Shown here in pieces: positions 34,199-42,637 of a stretch of 64,000 nt of DNA (position 1 is the stretch's first letter; the number at the start of each line of letters is the position of its first letter). The translations under genes were made by a program, and so were the position numbers. The stretch covers positions 1,511,501 through 1,575,500 of the forward strand of contig NZ_CP020814.1 in assembly GCF_002109385.1 (NCBI RefSeq). The letters run 5' to 3'. The notes below the pieces were generated by a model. The model saw only the letters and a program-made list of their open reading frames with translations. It made no database searches and was not told the DNA's origin. Source of the stretch: Halalkalibacter krulwichiae (GTDB lineage Bacteria > Bacillota > Bacilli > Bacillales > Bacillaceae_D).

Positions 34199-35821
34199 AT
34201 GGAACAATTGAATACGAAGCAGAAGGTTGTCATTATGCTTGCAATTGTGTCCGCTATGTTTTTTGCAGCGGTTAATCAAACCATAGTAGGAACTGCATTG
34301 CCACGAATTGTTGCTGATTTAGGAGGCGTAGAGTACTTTAACTGGGTTTACACCATTTTTATGCTTGCGTCTAGTATTTCAGGGATTTTAGTAGGAAAAC
34401 TATCAGATATTTATGGACGTAAAGTATTTTTATTAACGGGCATTACAATTTTTCTCGTCGGTTCTTTTTTGTGTGGTTGGTCAAATTCAATCATTCAGTT
34501 AATCATATTTCGTGCGTTACAAGGTTTGGGTGGAGGGATGATTATATCGACAGCTCACGCTTCCGTAGGTGATTTGTTTTCACCAAGAGAGAGAGGAAAA
34601 TGGCAGGGCTTCTTGGCATCCGGGTTTGGCCTTGCTAGTGTTTCTGGTCCAACTTTAGGAGGATTTATTGTCGATAGCTTCAATTGGAATTGGGTTTTTT
34701 GGGTGTTTCTTCCGTTTGGTGTCATTTCTTTTGTTTTGATTTTCTGGCTATTACCACAGATGGCCCCAAAAGAGAAAGAACCGATTGACTTCTTAGGGTC
34801 TGGGACGCTTACGATTGTATTAATATCCATGTTACTAACTTTCTCCTGGGGTGGTGTTCGATACGATTGGCTGTCACTCGAGATTACGGCTTTAGTCGTT
34901 ATTACTTTTCTTTCCTTTTTGATATTTATTAAGGTTGAACGTACTGTTAAAAGTCCTGTTGTGCCTCTTGACTTATTTAAAAATAAAGTTTTTACTGTTT
35001 CCAATATGGCCTCCTTTTTTACTAGTGCAGGAATGTTCGGCGTCATGATGTATGTACCATTTTTTCTACAAGGAGTAATGGGATTATCAGCTACTGCTTC
35101 CGGATTTGTTATCATGCCGAAGATGATTTCTATGGTCATTTCAAGTACGATTTGCGGAATGATTATTAGCAGATTTGGGAAGTATAAAATGATTACCTTA
35201 ATTGGAGTTTTTGCTATTGCTTCTGGCATGCTCTCAATATCATTGATGAATGCTGAATCTTCCCTTGTTGGGATTATTTGCAGTTTAATTATAATGGGTC
35301 TTGGAATGGGGGCTGCCTTTCCGGTATTTACACTCATTGTTCAAAATGCAGTTGAACATAAAGTGTTAGGCGTTGCTACATCGACGGCTCAACTAGCGAG
35401 GCATTTAGGGGCAACAGTTGGGGTTTCAATTGTCGGTATTGTGATGAACGCAAGATTAATGCAAGGCTTTAGCTCAGAGAATGTAACCGAGCTATTAGTA
35501 GAAATTCAAGATCATAACGGGGAGATTGAACAGCAGATTGCAAAATTGAAGGATCCGCAAACGTTAGTTGATCCCAAATCGGTTTCCGAAATCCAAACCT
35601 CACTTCCAAGCGAATTACACGAGCTATATGGGTCAATTATTATTGAACTAAGAGTAATCTTAGGTTATTCCATTTCAGGTGCATTATTAACTGGAACGTT
35701 TGTAGTCTTTTGCGGATTTATTATTACCCTTTTTTTAAAGGAAACACAACTTAGGACAACAATTAAACAAACTCCAAGTAAGAACACAAAAGAAACGGGC
35801 ACTGCGGATCCAAATTTGTAG
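34199..35821 (+). CDS. MFS transporter, DHA2 (EmrB/QacA) type with 14 helices
   Basis: Drug:proton antiporter-type permease of 540 residues. The N-terminal half shows VNQTIVGTALPRIVADL, then KLSDIYGRKVF (motif A) and RALQGLGGGM, the usual DHA2 signatures. GGAG (34187-34190) fits ATG 34199. It lies after the hydrolase genes and before a terminator, so it may export a product or a toxic analogue of the locus substrate. Confidence 0.9.
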   Translation: MEQLNTKQKVVIMLAIVSAMFFAAVNQTIVGTALPRIVADLGGVEYFNWVYTIFMLASSISGILVGKLSDIYGRKVFLLTGITIFLVGSFLCGWSNSIIQLIIFRALQGLGGGMIISTAHASVGDLFSPRERGKWQGFLASGFGLASVSGPTLGGFIVDSFNWNWVFWVFLPFGVISFVLIFWLLPQMAPKEKEPIDFLGSGTLTIVLISMLLTFSWGGVRYDWLSLEITALVVITFLSFLIFIKVERTVKSPVVPLDLFKNKVFTVSNMASFFTSAGMFGVMMYVPFFLQGVMGLSATASGFVIMPKMISMVISSTICGMIISRFGKYKMITLIGVFAIASGMLSISLMNAESSLVGIICSLIIMGLGMGAAFPVFTLIVQNAVEHKVLGVATSTAQLARHLGATVGVSIVGIVMNARLMQGFSSENVTELLVEIQDHNGEIEQQIAKLKDPQTLVDPKSVSEIQTSLPSELHELYGSIIIELRVILGYSISGALLTGTFVVFCGFIITLFLKETQLRTTIKQTPSKNTKETGTADPNL

Positions 35822-35849
35822 ATTGGTTTAATAGTTTAATATTAAAAAA

Positions 35850-35879
35850 GAGTCAAGTTCTTTCCAAGTTTCTTGACTC
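35850..35879. terminator. Bidirectional terminator between MFS and LuxR genes
   Basis: GAGTCAAG and CTTGACTC form a stem between convergent genes, with A-rich sequence on the left side. Confidence 0.5.
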
Positions 35880-35883
35880 CCGA

Positions 35884-36585
35884 TTACATGATAATGCCTT
35901 TTCGTAACAAGACAACGGTGGCATGCAACCTATTGCTAGCTCCCGTTTTTTTTATCGCTGATTTAATATAATCCTTTACAGTATGCTCACTTATATTCAT
36001 TCTTTGTGACATTTCTTTCACACTATTACCGTGGGCTAATCGCTGCATTACTTCTATCTCACGTTTACTTAATGGAATCACGTGGTGATAATGATAATTA
36101 CTTTCTAAAATTTTACCGAACAATTTTCCATATAATGTAACTGTCTGTAGGAGATTCTGTATGTTAGTAGAAGTACTACTTTTACTAAAGTCAGTTGACA
36201 CTGTATATCCTACTACATTAGCACTCATACAGATTGGAATAATTAACATTGAAGAAACCAAATTAGGTATAGACTGATTGGAAGTACGTGTAAGGTATGA
36301 CTCAGTTGTAATAAATTCAGCTTCCCGGTTACGGATAGCTGAAAGGATTAAAGGCAAAGATCTAAGGTCATCCTGAACATTACTAATAGTATGAATTTTA
36401 CCGTGTTGATCTAAATGGATAACACCTTCAGCCGAAAAACCAATGGGAGAATATCTAAATAGGTAAACATTTCGTAGAGAAAATAACTCTACTAAACCAC
36501 GAATATATAAAATATGTTGATCTTCATTAGTTGTAGCTTTTTCAATTTTCTTTATATAGTCTTGGAGGGTAATATTGTCAATCAA
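35884..36585 (-). CDS. LuxR-type transcriptional regulator
   Basis: Regulator of 233 residues. The C-terminal LuxR/GerE helix-turn-helix is clear (LSKREIEVMQRLAHGNSVKE then MNISEHTVKDYIKSAIKKTG, about residues 170-210). The N-terminal ~150 residues look like an autoinducer-binding or GAF-like sensor. It is transcribed away from the CocE-like gene at 36712, separated by 126 bases, and probably controls it. Confidence 0.9.
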   Translation of the reverse strand: MIDNITLQDYIKKIEKATTNEDQHILYIRGLVELFSLRNVYLFRYSPIGFSAEGVIHLDQHGKIHTISNVQDDLRSLPLILSAIRNREAEFITTESYLTRTSNQSIPNLVSSMLIIPICMSANVVGYTVSTDFSKSSTSTNIQNLLQTVTLYGKLFGKILESNYHYHHVIPLSKREIEVMQRLAHGNSVKEMSQRMNISEHTVKDYIKSAIKKTGASNRLHATVVLLRKGIIM

Positions 36586-36711
36586 TAGCCAAACTCCCTT
36601 CGTTAAAGTTTGAATATTCGATAAATTAAACGAGATTTAATTAAATTATAAACTAGAATAGAAGAATAGTGAAGGAATAGGAAAAAATTCATCAATATTA
36701 GGAGGGGTTAT

Positions 36712-38457
36712 TTGATCAGTAATATTAAAGTGGACAAAAATATAGCAATGAAAATGCGAGATGGCACTTTGCTTCGTGCAGATATTTATCGACCTGATGA
36801 TGGTAATAAGTATCCAGCTATTTTAATGCGCACCCCATATAATAAAGAGAATGCAAAATACAATCGATATATGAATTTGTTTGAAGCGGTCATGTCAGGT
36901 TATGCGGTTGTTAGTCAAGATGTTAGAGGAAGGTTTGCCTCTAATGGTCATTATGAAGGAGAAGATGTAACACTTTCAGTTGAAGCTACAGATGGATATG
37001 ACTCTGTTGAATGGATAGCAGGACAATCTTGGTGCGATGGGAATGTCGGTTTAGCAGGAGCTTCGTATAATGGAGCATTAGTGTTAAGAACGGCTATGGA
37101 AAATCCACCTCATTTAAAAGCAATTTCACCTTGGGTGATTGGCTCAGCATTTTCAGGTAATGAATGTACGTTATTAGATGGGGTGGTTGCATTAAATACA
37201 GGATTAAATTGGACCGCGAGAATGGCTGAAGATTTAGTGAAGCGAATGGATGATAAAAATGAAAACACCATAAAACTACTTCAATTATTAAATCAAGCTA
37301 TTGAAAACCCTGAAGAAATTTATAACTTTTTACCTTTAAAAGAAGTTCCGCATTTTCAAATAAAAGGAGTAAGAGAGATTTGGGAACAGAGGATTTTGAA
37401 CGCTGTACCCAATAAAGAAGTTGCAGAACACCTTTCACCTGTATACGAGAAAATTAAAGTACCTGCCTTTCACATATCTGGTTGGTTTGACTTTTTTACA
37501 AGAGGAACTATTGCGAATTTCTTAGGACTAACGGAAAAAGGGGGTTCGAGAAGAGCGCGAGAAAATCAATATTTACTTGTTGGACCGTGGGATCACTCAA
37601 ACGTGTCAAGAGTGCTTGGTGAACTAGATTTTGGTCCGTTAGCAGATGTTCGAAATGCGGATCCAACGAAAAATGTGATTTCCTTTTTCAATCGTTATTT
37701 AAAAGGATTAGAGTCTGAAATCCCAACTGTCCGTTATTTTGTAATGGGAATCAATAAATGGCGGAATTCTGACAGCTGGCCGTTAGAGAACACGAACTGG
37801 ACTAGATTCTATTTTCACAGTCAGGGACGAGCGAATTCTACAAATGGCGATGGGAAATTAGACCAATTAATGCCAGGCCTAGAAAGCCCTGATGTATTCA
37901 CATACGGTCCTCAAAATCCTATCCCTTCTAAAGGGACACTTGGGCAGCCAGTCAATGGTTTTCTAGCAGGCCCATTAGATCAAGCAGCTATTGAAGCTAG
38001 ACAGGATGTACTTTGTTATACGACATCCAAATTAGAACGTAGTTTAGAAGTAACAGGTCCGCTTAAAGTCCATCTGTTTGCTTCAACATCGGTTGTTGAT
38101 ACTGATTTTGTTGTGAAAGTATGTGACGTACACCCAGATGGACGAAGTTTCAATGTCACACATGGAATTATACGAGCTCGATATCGGAAGTCTATTTTTG
38201 AACCGCAGCTGTTAGATCAAGGTGAAATTTATGAGTTTGTTATTACAATGGGCCATACAAGTCATGTTTTTTTAGCTGGTCATCGTATCCGAGTAGATAT
38301 AGCGGGGAGTTGTTTTCCGGAGTTCGATCGTAATATGAACACTGGAAATGCTGTTGGTGAGGATGAAGTCGGTGTACCTGCTAAAAATACTATTTATCAC
38401 CAGTCTAAATTTGCATCTTACGTTGAACTGCCTGTTCCAGATCAGGAACCTAACTAA
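36712..38457 (+). CDS. CocE/NonD family hydrolase 2
   Basis: CocE-type alpha/beta hydrolase of 581 residues, closely similar along its length to the protein at 31492-33222. The nucleophile is Ser118 in GASYNGA, a His is in GPWDHS, and the C-terminal domain has PEFDRNMNTGNAVGED. Start is TTG 36712 after an excellent AGGAGGGG. It stands alone with its own regulator, suggesting duplication followed by separate control. Likely hydrolyses a related ester or amide. Confidence 0.92.
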   Translation: MISNIKVDKNIAMKMRDGTLLRADIYRPDDGNKYPAILMRTPYNKENAKYNRYMNLFEAVMSGYAVVSQDVRGRFASNGHYEGEDVTLSVEATDGYDSVEWIAGQSWCDGNVGLAGASYNGALVLRTAMENPPHLKAISPWVIGSAFSGNECTLLDGVVALNTGLNWTARMAEDLVKRMDDKNENTIKLLQLLNQAIENPEEIYNFLPLKEVPHFQIKGVREIWEQRILNAVPNKEVAEHLSPVYEKIKVPAFHISGWFDFFTRGTIANFLGLTEKGGSRRARENQYLLVGPWDHSNVSRVLGELDFGPLADVRNADPTKNVISFFNRYLKGLESEIPTVRYFVMGINKWRNSDSWPLENTNWTRFYFHSQGRANSTNGDGKLDQLMPGLESPDVFTYGPQNPIPSKGTLGQPVNGFLAGPLDQAAIEARQDVLCYTTSKLERSLEVTGPLKVHLFASTSVVDTDFVVKVCDVHPDGRSFNVTHGIIRARYRKSIFEPQLLDQGEIYEFVITMGHTSHVFLAGHRIRVDIAGSCFPEFDRNMNTGNAVGEDEVGVPAKNTIYHQSKFASYVELPVPDQEPN

Positions 38458-38483
38458 AAATGACTTTAAGATATTGTAAATTT

Positions 38484-38538
38484 GGTGCACGTCCCTGACT
38501 CCCTTAAATGGGGGGAGAGGTCGTGTTTTTACGGGGAT
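38484..38538 (+). repeat. Hairpin repeat, copy B (tail TTTACGGGGAT)
   Basis: CACG-T-CC and CTCCC pair with GGGAG-A-GG-T-CGTG, followed by TTTTTACGGGGAT. The stem plan and the tail match copy A at 23399-23454. The two copies bracket 15 kb of catabolic genes. Confidence 0.5.
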
Positions 38539-38605
38539 GTTCTAAATAATAAAAAGATGGTACGTTAGCAACAAGGTAATAATCATCATCATATAGGAAA
38601 CGAAT

Positions 38606-38644
38606 AAAAACTGCCGGTGAAAAGAGATTATCTTAAGCCGGCAG
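38606..38644 (-). terminator. Terminator of the LacI-type regulator gene
   Basis: On the minus strand CTGCCGG pairs with CCGGCAG and is followed by TTTTTATTCG. Confidence 0.7.
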
Positions 38645-38659
38645 CGCTATACTTTTTTC

Positions 38660-39697
38660 CTATTCTTTTTCATTCAAAACTTTGCAAGATTCTCTCACAA
38701 TGAATTCTGTAGAGATAACCGTTGGAACTGAATTACCGTATAACTCTGGTTTTTGAATAAAATGTAAGACCATTTCCGCGATTTTTTTGCCCATTTGTAG
38801 TAATGGTCGTTTTATGACTGTTATAGATGGATTCAAAAGGCTTGTTAATTCGTAGTCCTCTATCGCAACTAGCGATACATCTTCAGGGTAACTGATTTGA
38901 CTATCTTTCATAACTTGTAACAATCCGGGTAAAAATGTTCTATGCATGCATAAAATAGCTGATACTTTTTTACTGCGTATTTTAGGCATTAAATTAATCA
39001 ATTCACTTGTGTTGAAATCGTTTGATGAACTATTTATGCGTACGATTAGGTTTTCATCTAAATCCAAATTGTTAGTGGCAAAAGAATCCTTGAAACCTTC
39101 TATAATTGCCCGATTTGAAGGGATGTCAGTTGAACTGCACAACAGAGCAATGTTTTTGTGATTAAGAGAGAATAAATAATTTGTCGCATGTTTGACTGCT
39201 GTATGATAATCAACGGATATTCCAGTAGCCAGCCCTGGTATGACTAACTCAAAGGTTACAACAGGTACATTAAGTGAACGTAAGAATTCATTTAATTCTT
39301 CATCATCTTCATGAGGGGAAGCAAGAATAATTCCATCGAAATGATGGTGGCTTGTATAGAGTTTAATTTTATCTAGAATATTATTCGCCCCAATATTACA
39401 GAGGCTCAGCATGTATCCTTCATTTTCAAGTTGACTGTAAATACCGTTTATGATCTTAGGAAAAGTAGGTATGCTCATGTTGACAAAAAACAAAATATTT
39501 TTATATTGTTGAGATCTCAAGCTTTGCGCAATACGATTCGGAACATAACCGAGTTCATTTATGCTTTGCATAATTTTTTGTTTTGTTTCTAAAGAAATAC
39601 TTCCATTGTCATTTATAGCCCTTGAAACGGTTCCGACTCCTACACCTGCATGTTTAGCAACATCTACTATGCTTACTTTATTTTTATTATTAAGCAT
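38660..39697 (-). CDS. LacI family transcriptional regulator
   Basis: LacI/GalR-type repressor of 345 residues. The N-terminal helix-turn-helix reads VSIVDVAKHAGVGVGTVSRA, followed by the hinge GYVPNRIAQSLR and a periplasmic-binding-like effector domain. A longer in-frame start at 39754 exists, but the ATG at 39697 gives normal LacI length and has a GGTGGTG-like site. It diverges from the CapA-like gene at 39967, and two identical operators lie between them, so it is very probably the local and autogenous regulator. The effector is not known. Confidence 0.93.
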   Translation of the reverse strand: MLNNKNKVSIVDVAKHAGVGVGTVSRAINDNGSISLETKQKIMQSINELGYVPNRIAQSLRSQQYKNILFFVNMSIPTFPKIINGIYSQLENEGYMLSLCNIGANNILDKIKLYTSHHHFDGIILASPHEDDEELNEFLRSLNVPVVTFELVIPGLATGISVDYHTAVKHATNYLFSLNHKNIALLCSSTDIPSNRAIIEGFKDSFATNNLDLDENLIVRINSSSNDFNTSELINLMPKIRSKKVSAILCMHRTFLPGLLQVMKDSQISYPEDVSLVAIEDYELTSLLNPSITVIKRPLLQMGKKIAEMVLHFIQKPELYGNSVPTVISTEFIVRESCKVLNEKE

Positions 39698-39825
39698 TAC
39701 TTTCACCACCAAGCATATTTTCCTAGATTTATTTTTAATATGAAAGACTCTCATTAATTCTACTGTTAAAAGTATCGATCTTCAAGGTGCTTGTTATAAA
39801 AGAAGGAGAGTACAAACAAAAAAAA

Positions 39826-39839
39826 GTGAAACGTTTCCA
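39826..39839 (+). promoter_or_regulatory. LacI-type operator O1
   Basis: GTGAAACGTTTCCA, a near-palindrome centred on CG as in LacI-family sites. It is identical to O2, whose start is 77 bases to the right. Confidence 0.75.
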
Positions 39840-39902
39840 AAATTCATTCTGATAATTCAGATTATTATTGTAAATATAGGGGTGTTGAGTTAAAATCAAA
39901 AA

Positions 39903-39916
39903 GTGAAACGTTTCCA
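39903..39916 (+). promoter_or_regulatory. LacI-type operator O2
   Basis: Second exact copy of GTGAAACGTTTCCA, with identical AAAA flank on the left, about 50 bases before the CapA-like start at 39967. Two sites spaced by about seven helical turns would permit looping. Confidence 0.75.
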
Positions 39917-39966
39917 ATTTATTTATAAGATCTTCTGGAATGATGGATGTAGAAAGGATGATCAGA

Positions 39967-41136
39967 ATGAAAAAAGAGATAAAGTTATATGCCGTTGGTG
40001 ACATAGCCCCAAATAGAGAAAATCCAGATACGATTTTTGAAAAAGTGGCTCCTTTTATCCGAGAAGCTGATATAGCATTTTGTCAACTTGATTCGGTTTT
40101 GTCTCGGCGTGGAACGCCTCTACCTCAAGCTAGGTTGGTTGCTCATACAGATCCAGAAGTGGCCACTTCGATGAAAAAAGCCGGGTTTGATGTCGTTTCA
40201 TTTGCAAGCAACCACTGTATGGACATGGGAAGGGAAGCTTTTTTTGATACTCTTGATGCACTACATCATGAGGATTTGGTGACAATAGGTGTGGGTGAAA
40301 ATATAAATCAAGCAAGGAGGCCGGCCATTGAGGAGCGTGAAGGCACAAAAGTTGCATTTTTAGGTTATAACTCCATTTTACCTCAGGCTTATTGGGCAGA
40401 AAGTGATCGTCCAGGTTGCACACCTATGAGAGCGCATACATTGTATGAGCAAGTGGAGCATGACCAACCTGGAACACCTTGCCGAACACACACGTTCGCT
40501 CACCGTGAAGATCTCCAAGGGATGATTCATGATATTAAAAAGGCTAAAGAAAAAGCAGATGTGGTCGTTGTATCTGTACATTGGGGGATTCACTTTGTTC
40601 CGGCTGTATTAGCAGATTATCAAAGAGAGGTAGCGCATGCTGCGATCGACGCAGGTGCTGATTTGATACTTGGACACCATGCTCACATTCTAAAAGGTGT
40701 TGAAGTTTATAAAGGAAAAGTAATCTTTTATAGTTTAGGAAATTTTGCAATCGAATTACCACCGCATTTTAAAAAAGATGTATCAAAAAGTAAATCGTTC
40801 AAGGAAATCCAAACACTAAATTCTGATTGGGATGTTAATAAAGCTTTATGGCCGATTGATTCATATAAATCGATCACGGTGAAATGTACGATCGATAATA
40901 AACGAATAAAAAATGTTGCTTTTCAGCCTACATATATTGACCCGAAGACTGATCAGCCAAAAATGCTAAATGCAGAAGATCCACAATTTAATGAGGTTGT
41001 TGAGTACATGCAAGAAATAACGAATACTGCAAAATTAAATGCAGGTTTCTTTGTTCAAGGAGACGAGGTCCTAGTAAAGGGGGACGAAGTAGATGAATCT
41101 ATCAAAAAGGTTGGCGGAACATTTAGTAACGATTAA
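39967..41136 (+). CDS. CapA-like metallophosphatase family protein 3
   Basis: CapA-type calcineurin-like protein of 389 residues, with the classical motifs intact: VGDIAPNR, FASNHCMDMG (SNH in place of GNH), VSVHWGIHFVP, GHHAHILKGVE and IFYSLGNF. It shares the WAESDRPGCTP insert with copies 1 and 2. ATG 39967 follows AAAGGATG. No signal peptide or anchor is visible. The 3' end overlaps the next gene by 44 bases, so the two are tightly linked. It is the first gene of the LacI-controlled run. The reaction is unknown; metal-dependent hydrolysis of a phosphoester or amide is the family-based guess. Confidence 0.87.
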   Translation: MKKEIKLYAVGDIAPNRENPDTIFEKVAPFIREADIAFCQLDSVLSRRGTPLPQARLVAHTDPEVATSMKKAGFDVVSFASNHCMDMGREAFFDTLDALHHEDLVTIGVGENINQARRPAIEEREGTKVAFLGYNSILPQAYWAESDRPGCTPMRAHTLYEQVEHDQPGTPCRTHTFAHREDLQGMIHDIKKAKEKADVVVVSVHWGIHFVPAVLADYQREVAHAAIDAGADLILGHHAHILKGVEVYKGKVIFYSLGNFAIELPPHFKKDVSKSKSFKEIQTLNSDWDVNKALWPIDSYKSITVKCTIDNKRIKNVAFQPTYIDPKTDQPKMLNAEDPQFNEVVEYMQEITNTAKLNAGFFVQGDEVLVKGDEVDESIKKVGGTFSND

Positions 41137-42472
41137 TTATGAAGATCTACCAGAAAAAGCTATTGAAGCATCAAAGAAGTGCATTTTAGATACGATCGGT
41201 GTCATTCTTGCTGCTAATACCCTTGGCGAAGGGTGTCAATCTTTTGTAAATATTACGTTAGCAGATGGTGGTAATGAGCAAAGTACGATATTCGGATTTG
41301 GCCAGAAGGTACCTGCAAGTGCTGCTGCTTTTGCCAATGGGGCGATGGCGCATTCCATGGATTTTGGAGAGTCACACGATACAGCGTTTGTTCATGCAAG
41401 TGCTCCTACAGTGCCTGCCGCTTTAGCAGTAGCAGAAGCACTTGATCATATTACTGGAAAAGATTTAATAACGGCAGTAACACTTGGAAATGATCTAGTT
41501 TGTCGACTTGGTCTTTCCATAACAAAAAATTTATTAGAGTACGGCTGGTATATGCCGCCAATCTTAGGGGCATTTGGAGCAACAGCAGCAGCAGGAAAAC
41601 TATTACATTTGACAGAAGAACAGATGCTTGACGCATTTTCCCTTACACTTTGTCAAGCAACTTGTAGTGCTGAAATTACACGAAATCCACAAACACTCAT
41701 TCGTTCAGTAAGAGATGCTTTCGCGGCAAAGGCAGGTGTAACCTCAGCCTTACTCGCGAAAGAAGGAGTAAAAGGATTTGATCAACCCTTCGACGGTGAA
41801 AGGGCATTCTTTTACTCATTCACTAGAGGACACTTTGATTCTAATTTATTGATGAAGAATCTTGGTAAACAGTTTGAGGGAACCAATGTTAGTTTTAAAC
41901 CATGGCCGAGTTGTCGAGGAACTCATCCATATATTGAATGTTTACTGAACTTATTAAAAAAATATCAACTAGATGAGAGTGACGTTATCGAAATGAGAGC
42001 GGTTGTTAGTGAGGTTAATCAAATGCTTATCTGTGAACCGCTAGAAGGGAAACGTAAACCAGAGGGGGCAATCAATGCCAAGTTTAGTCTTCCTTATGTG
42101 CTAGCAACAACCTTAGTTCACGGAAAAGTTACACTTGAACAATTCACCGAACAATCGATTTTGGAACCTATAGTGCTAGCGAATGCACAAAAAGTGAAGT
42201 ATAAAGTTAACTCGAACCTTACATTGAAAGAGTCATTACAAGGATATTTAGAAATCGAAACAAAAGATGGTGAGGTATATTCAGAAAAAATTGAGAGGCC
42301 TTATGGAAACCCGCTTCATCCAATGAGTAATGAAGAAATGATTGAAAAATTTAAGGACTGTGGCAAATATTCAAAAAAGAGATTAACAGATCATGCGCTA
42401 AATAAAGTAATTGAACAAATTTTTCATTTAGAAACTATAAAGGATGTTAGGGAGTTTACAAAATTACTATAG
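41093..42472 (+). CDS. MmgE/PrpD family protein
   Basis: MmgE/PrpD-superfamily protein of 459 residues, related to 2-methylcitrate dehydratase, cis-aconitate decarboxylase and iminodisuccinate epimerase. Family marks are the N-terminal CILDTIGVILAA, the AAFANGAMAHSMDFGESHD active-site region (about residues 79-97), and the CRGTHPYIECLLNLL stretch. ATG 41093 lies inside the end of the CapA-like gene with AAGGGGG before it. No other methylcitrate-cycle gene is nearby, so a dehydratase or epimerase step on a carboxylate specific to this locus is more likely. Confidence 0.9.
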   Translation: MNLSKRLAEHLVTINYEDLPEKAIEASKKCILDTIGVILAANTLGEGCQSFVNITLADGGNEQSTIFGFGQKVPASAAAFANGAMAHSMDFGESHDTAFVHASAPTVPAALAVAEALDHITGKDLITAVTLGNDLVCRLGLSITKNLLEYGWYMPPILGAFGATAAAGKLLHLTEEQMLDAFSLTLCQATCSAEITRNPQTLIRSVRDAFAAKAGVTSALLAKEGVKGFDQPFDGERAFFYSFTRGHFDSNLLMKNLGKQFEGTNVSFKPWPSCRGTHPYIECLLNLLKKYQLDESDVIEMRAVVSEVNQMLICEPLEGKRKPEGAINAKFSLPYVLATTLVHGKVTLEQFTEQSILEPIVLANAQKVKYKVNSNLTLKESLQGYLEIETKDGEVYSEKIERPYGNPLHPMSNEEMIEKFKDCGKYSKKRLTDHALNKVIEQIFHLETIKDVREFTKLL

Positions 42473-42506
42473 AGTCAAAGGTTTGTCTAAAAAATAATTT
42501 TAAAAA

Positions 42507-42520
42507 TGGAAGCGTTTGCA
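42507..42520 (+). promoter_or_regulatory. CcpA-like cre box
   Basis: TGGAAGCGTTTGCA fits the relaxed cre consensus with G in the two W positions. It lies about 120 bases before the binding-protein gene at 42638. Confidence 0.45.
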
Positions 42521-42637
42521 GAGGGCGTGATATATCTTGCTAACTATTAGTTTGTAAGTTGTGAAAGGAGGGATTAAGTAAATTTCATCGGTTTTGTTTT
42601 AAAAATCAAAATTCATTCTGGAAAAGGATGGTGTGCC

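Noticed and set aside
34555..35337. 260-codon open frame on the minus strand inside the DHA2 MFS gene
   Set aside because: Antisense to a clear 14-helix transporter, with low-complexity Ile/Pro/Lys composition typical of a reverse shadow frame.
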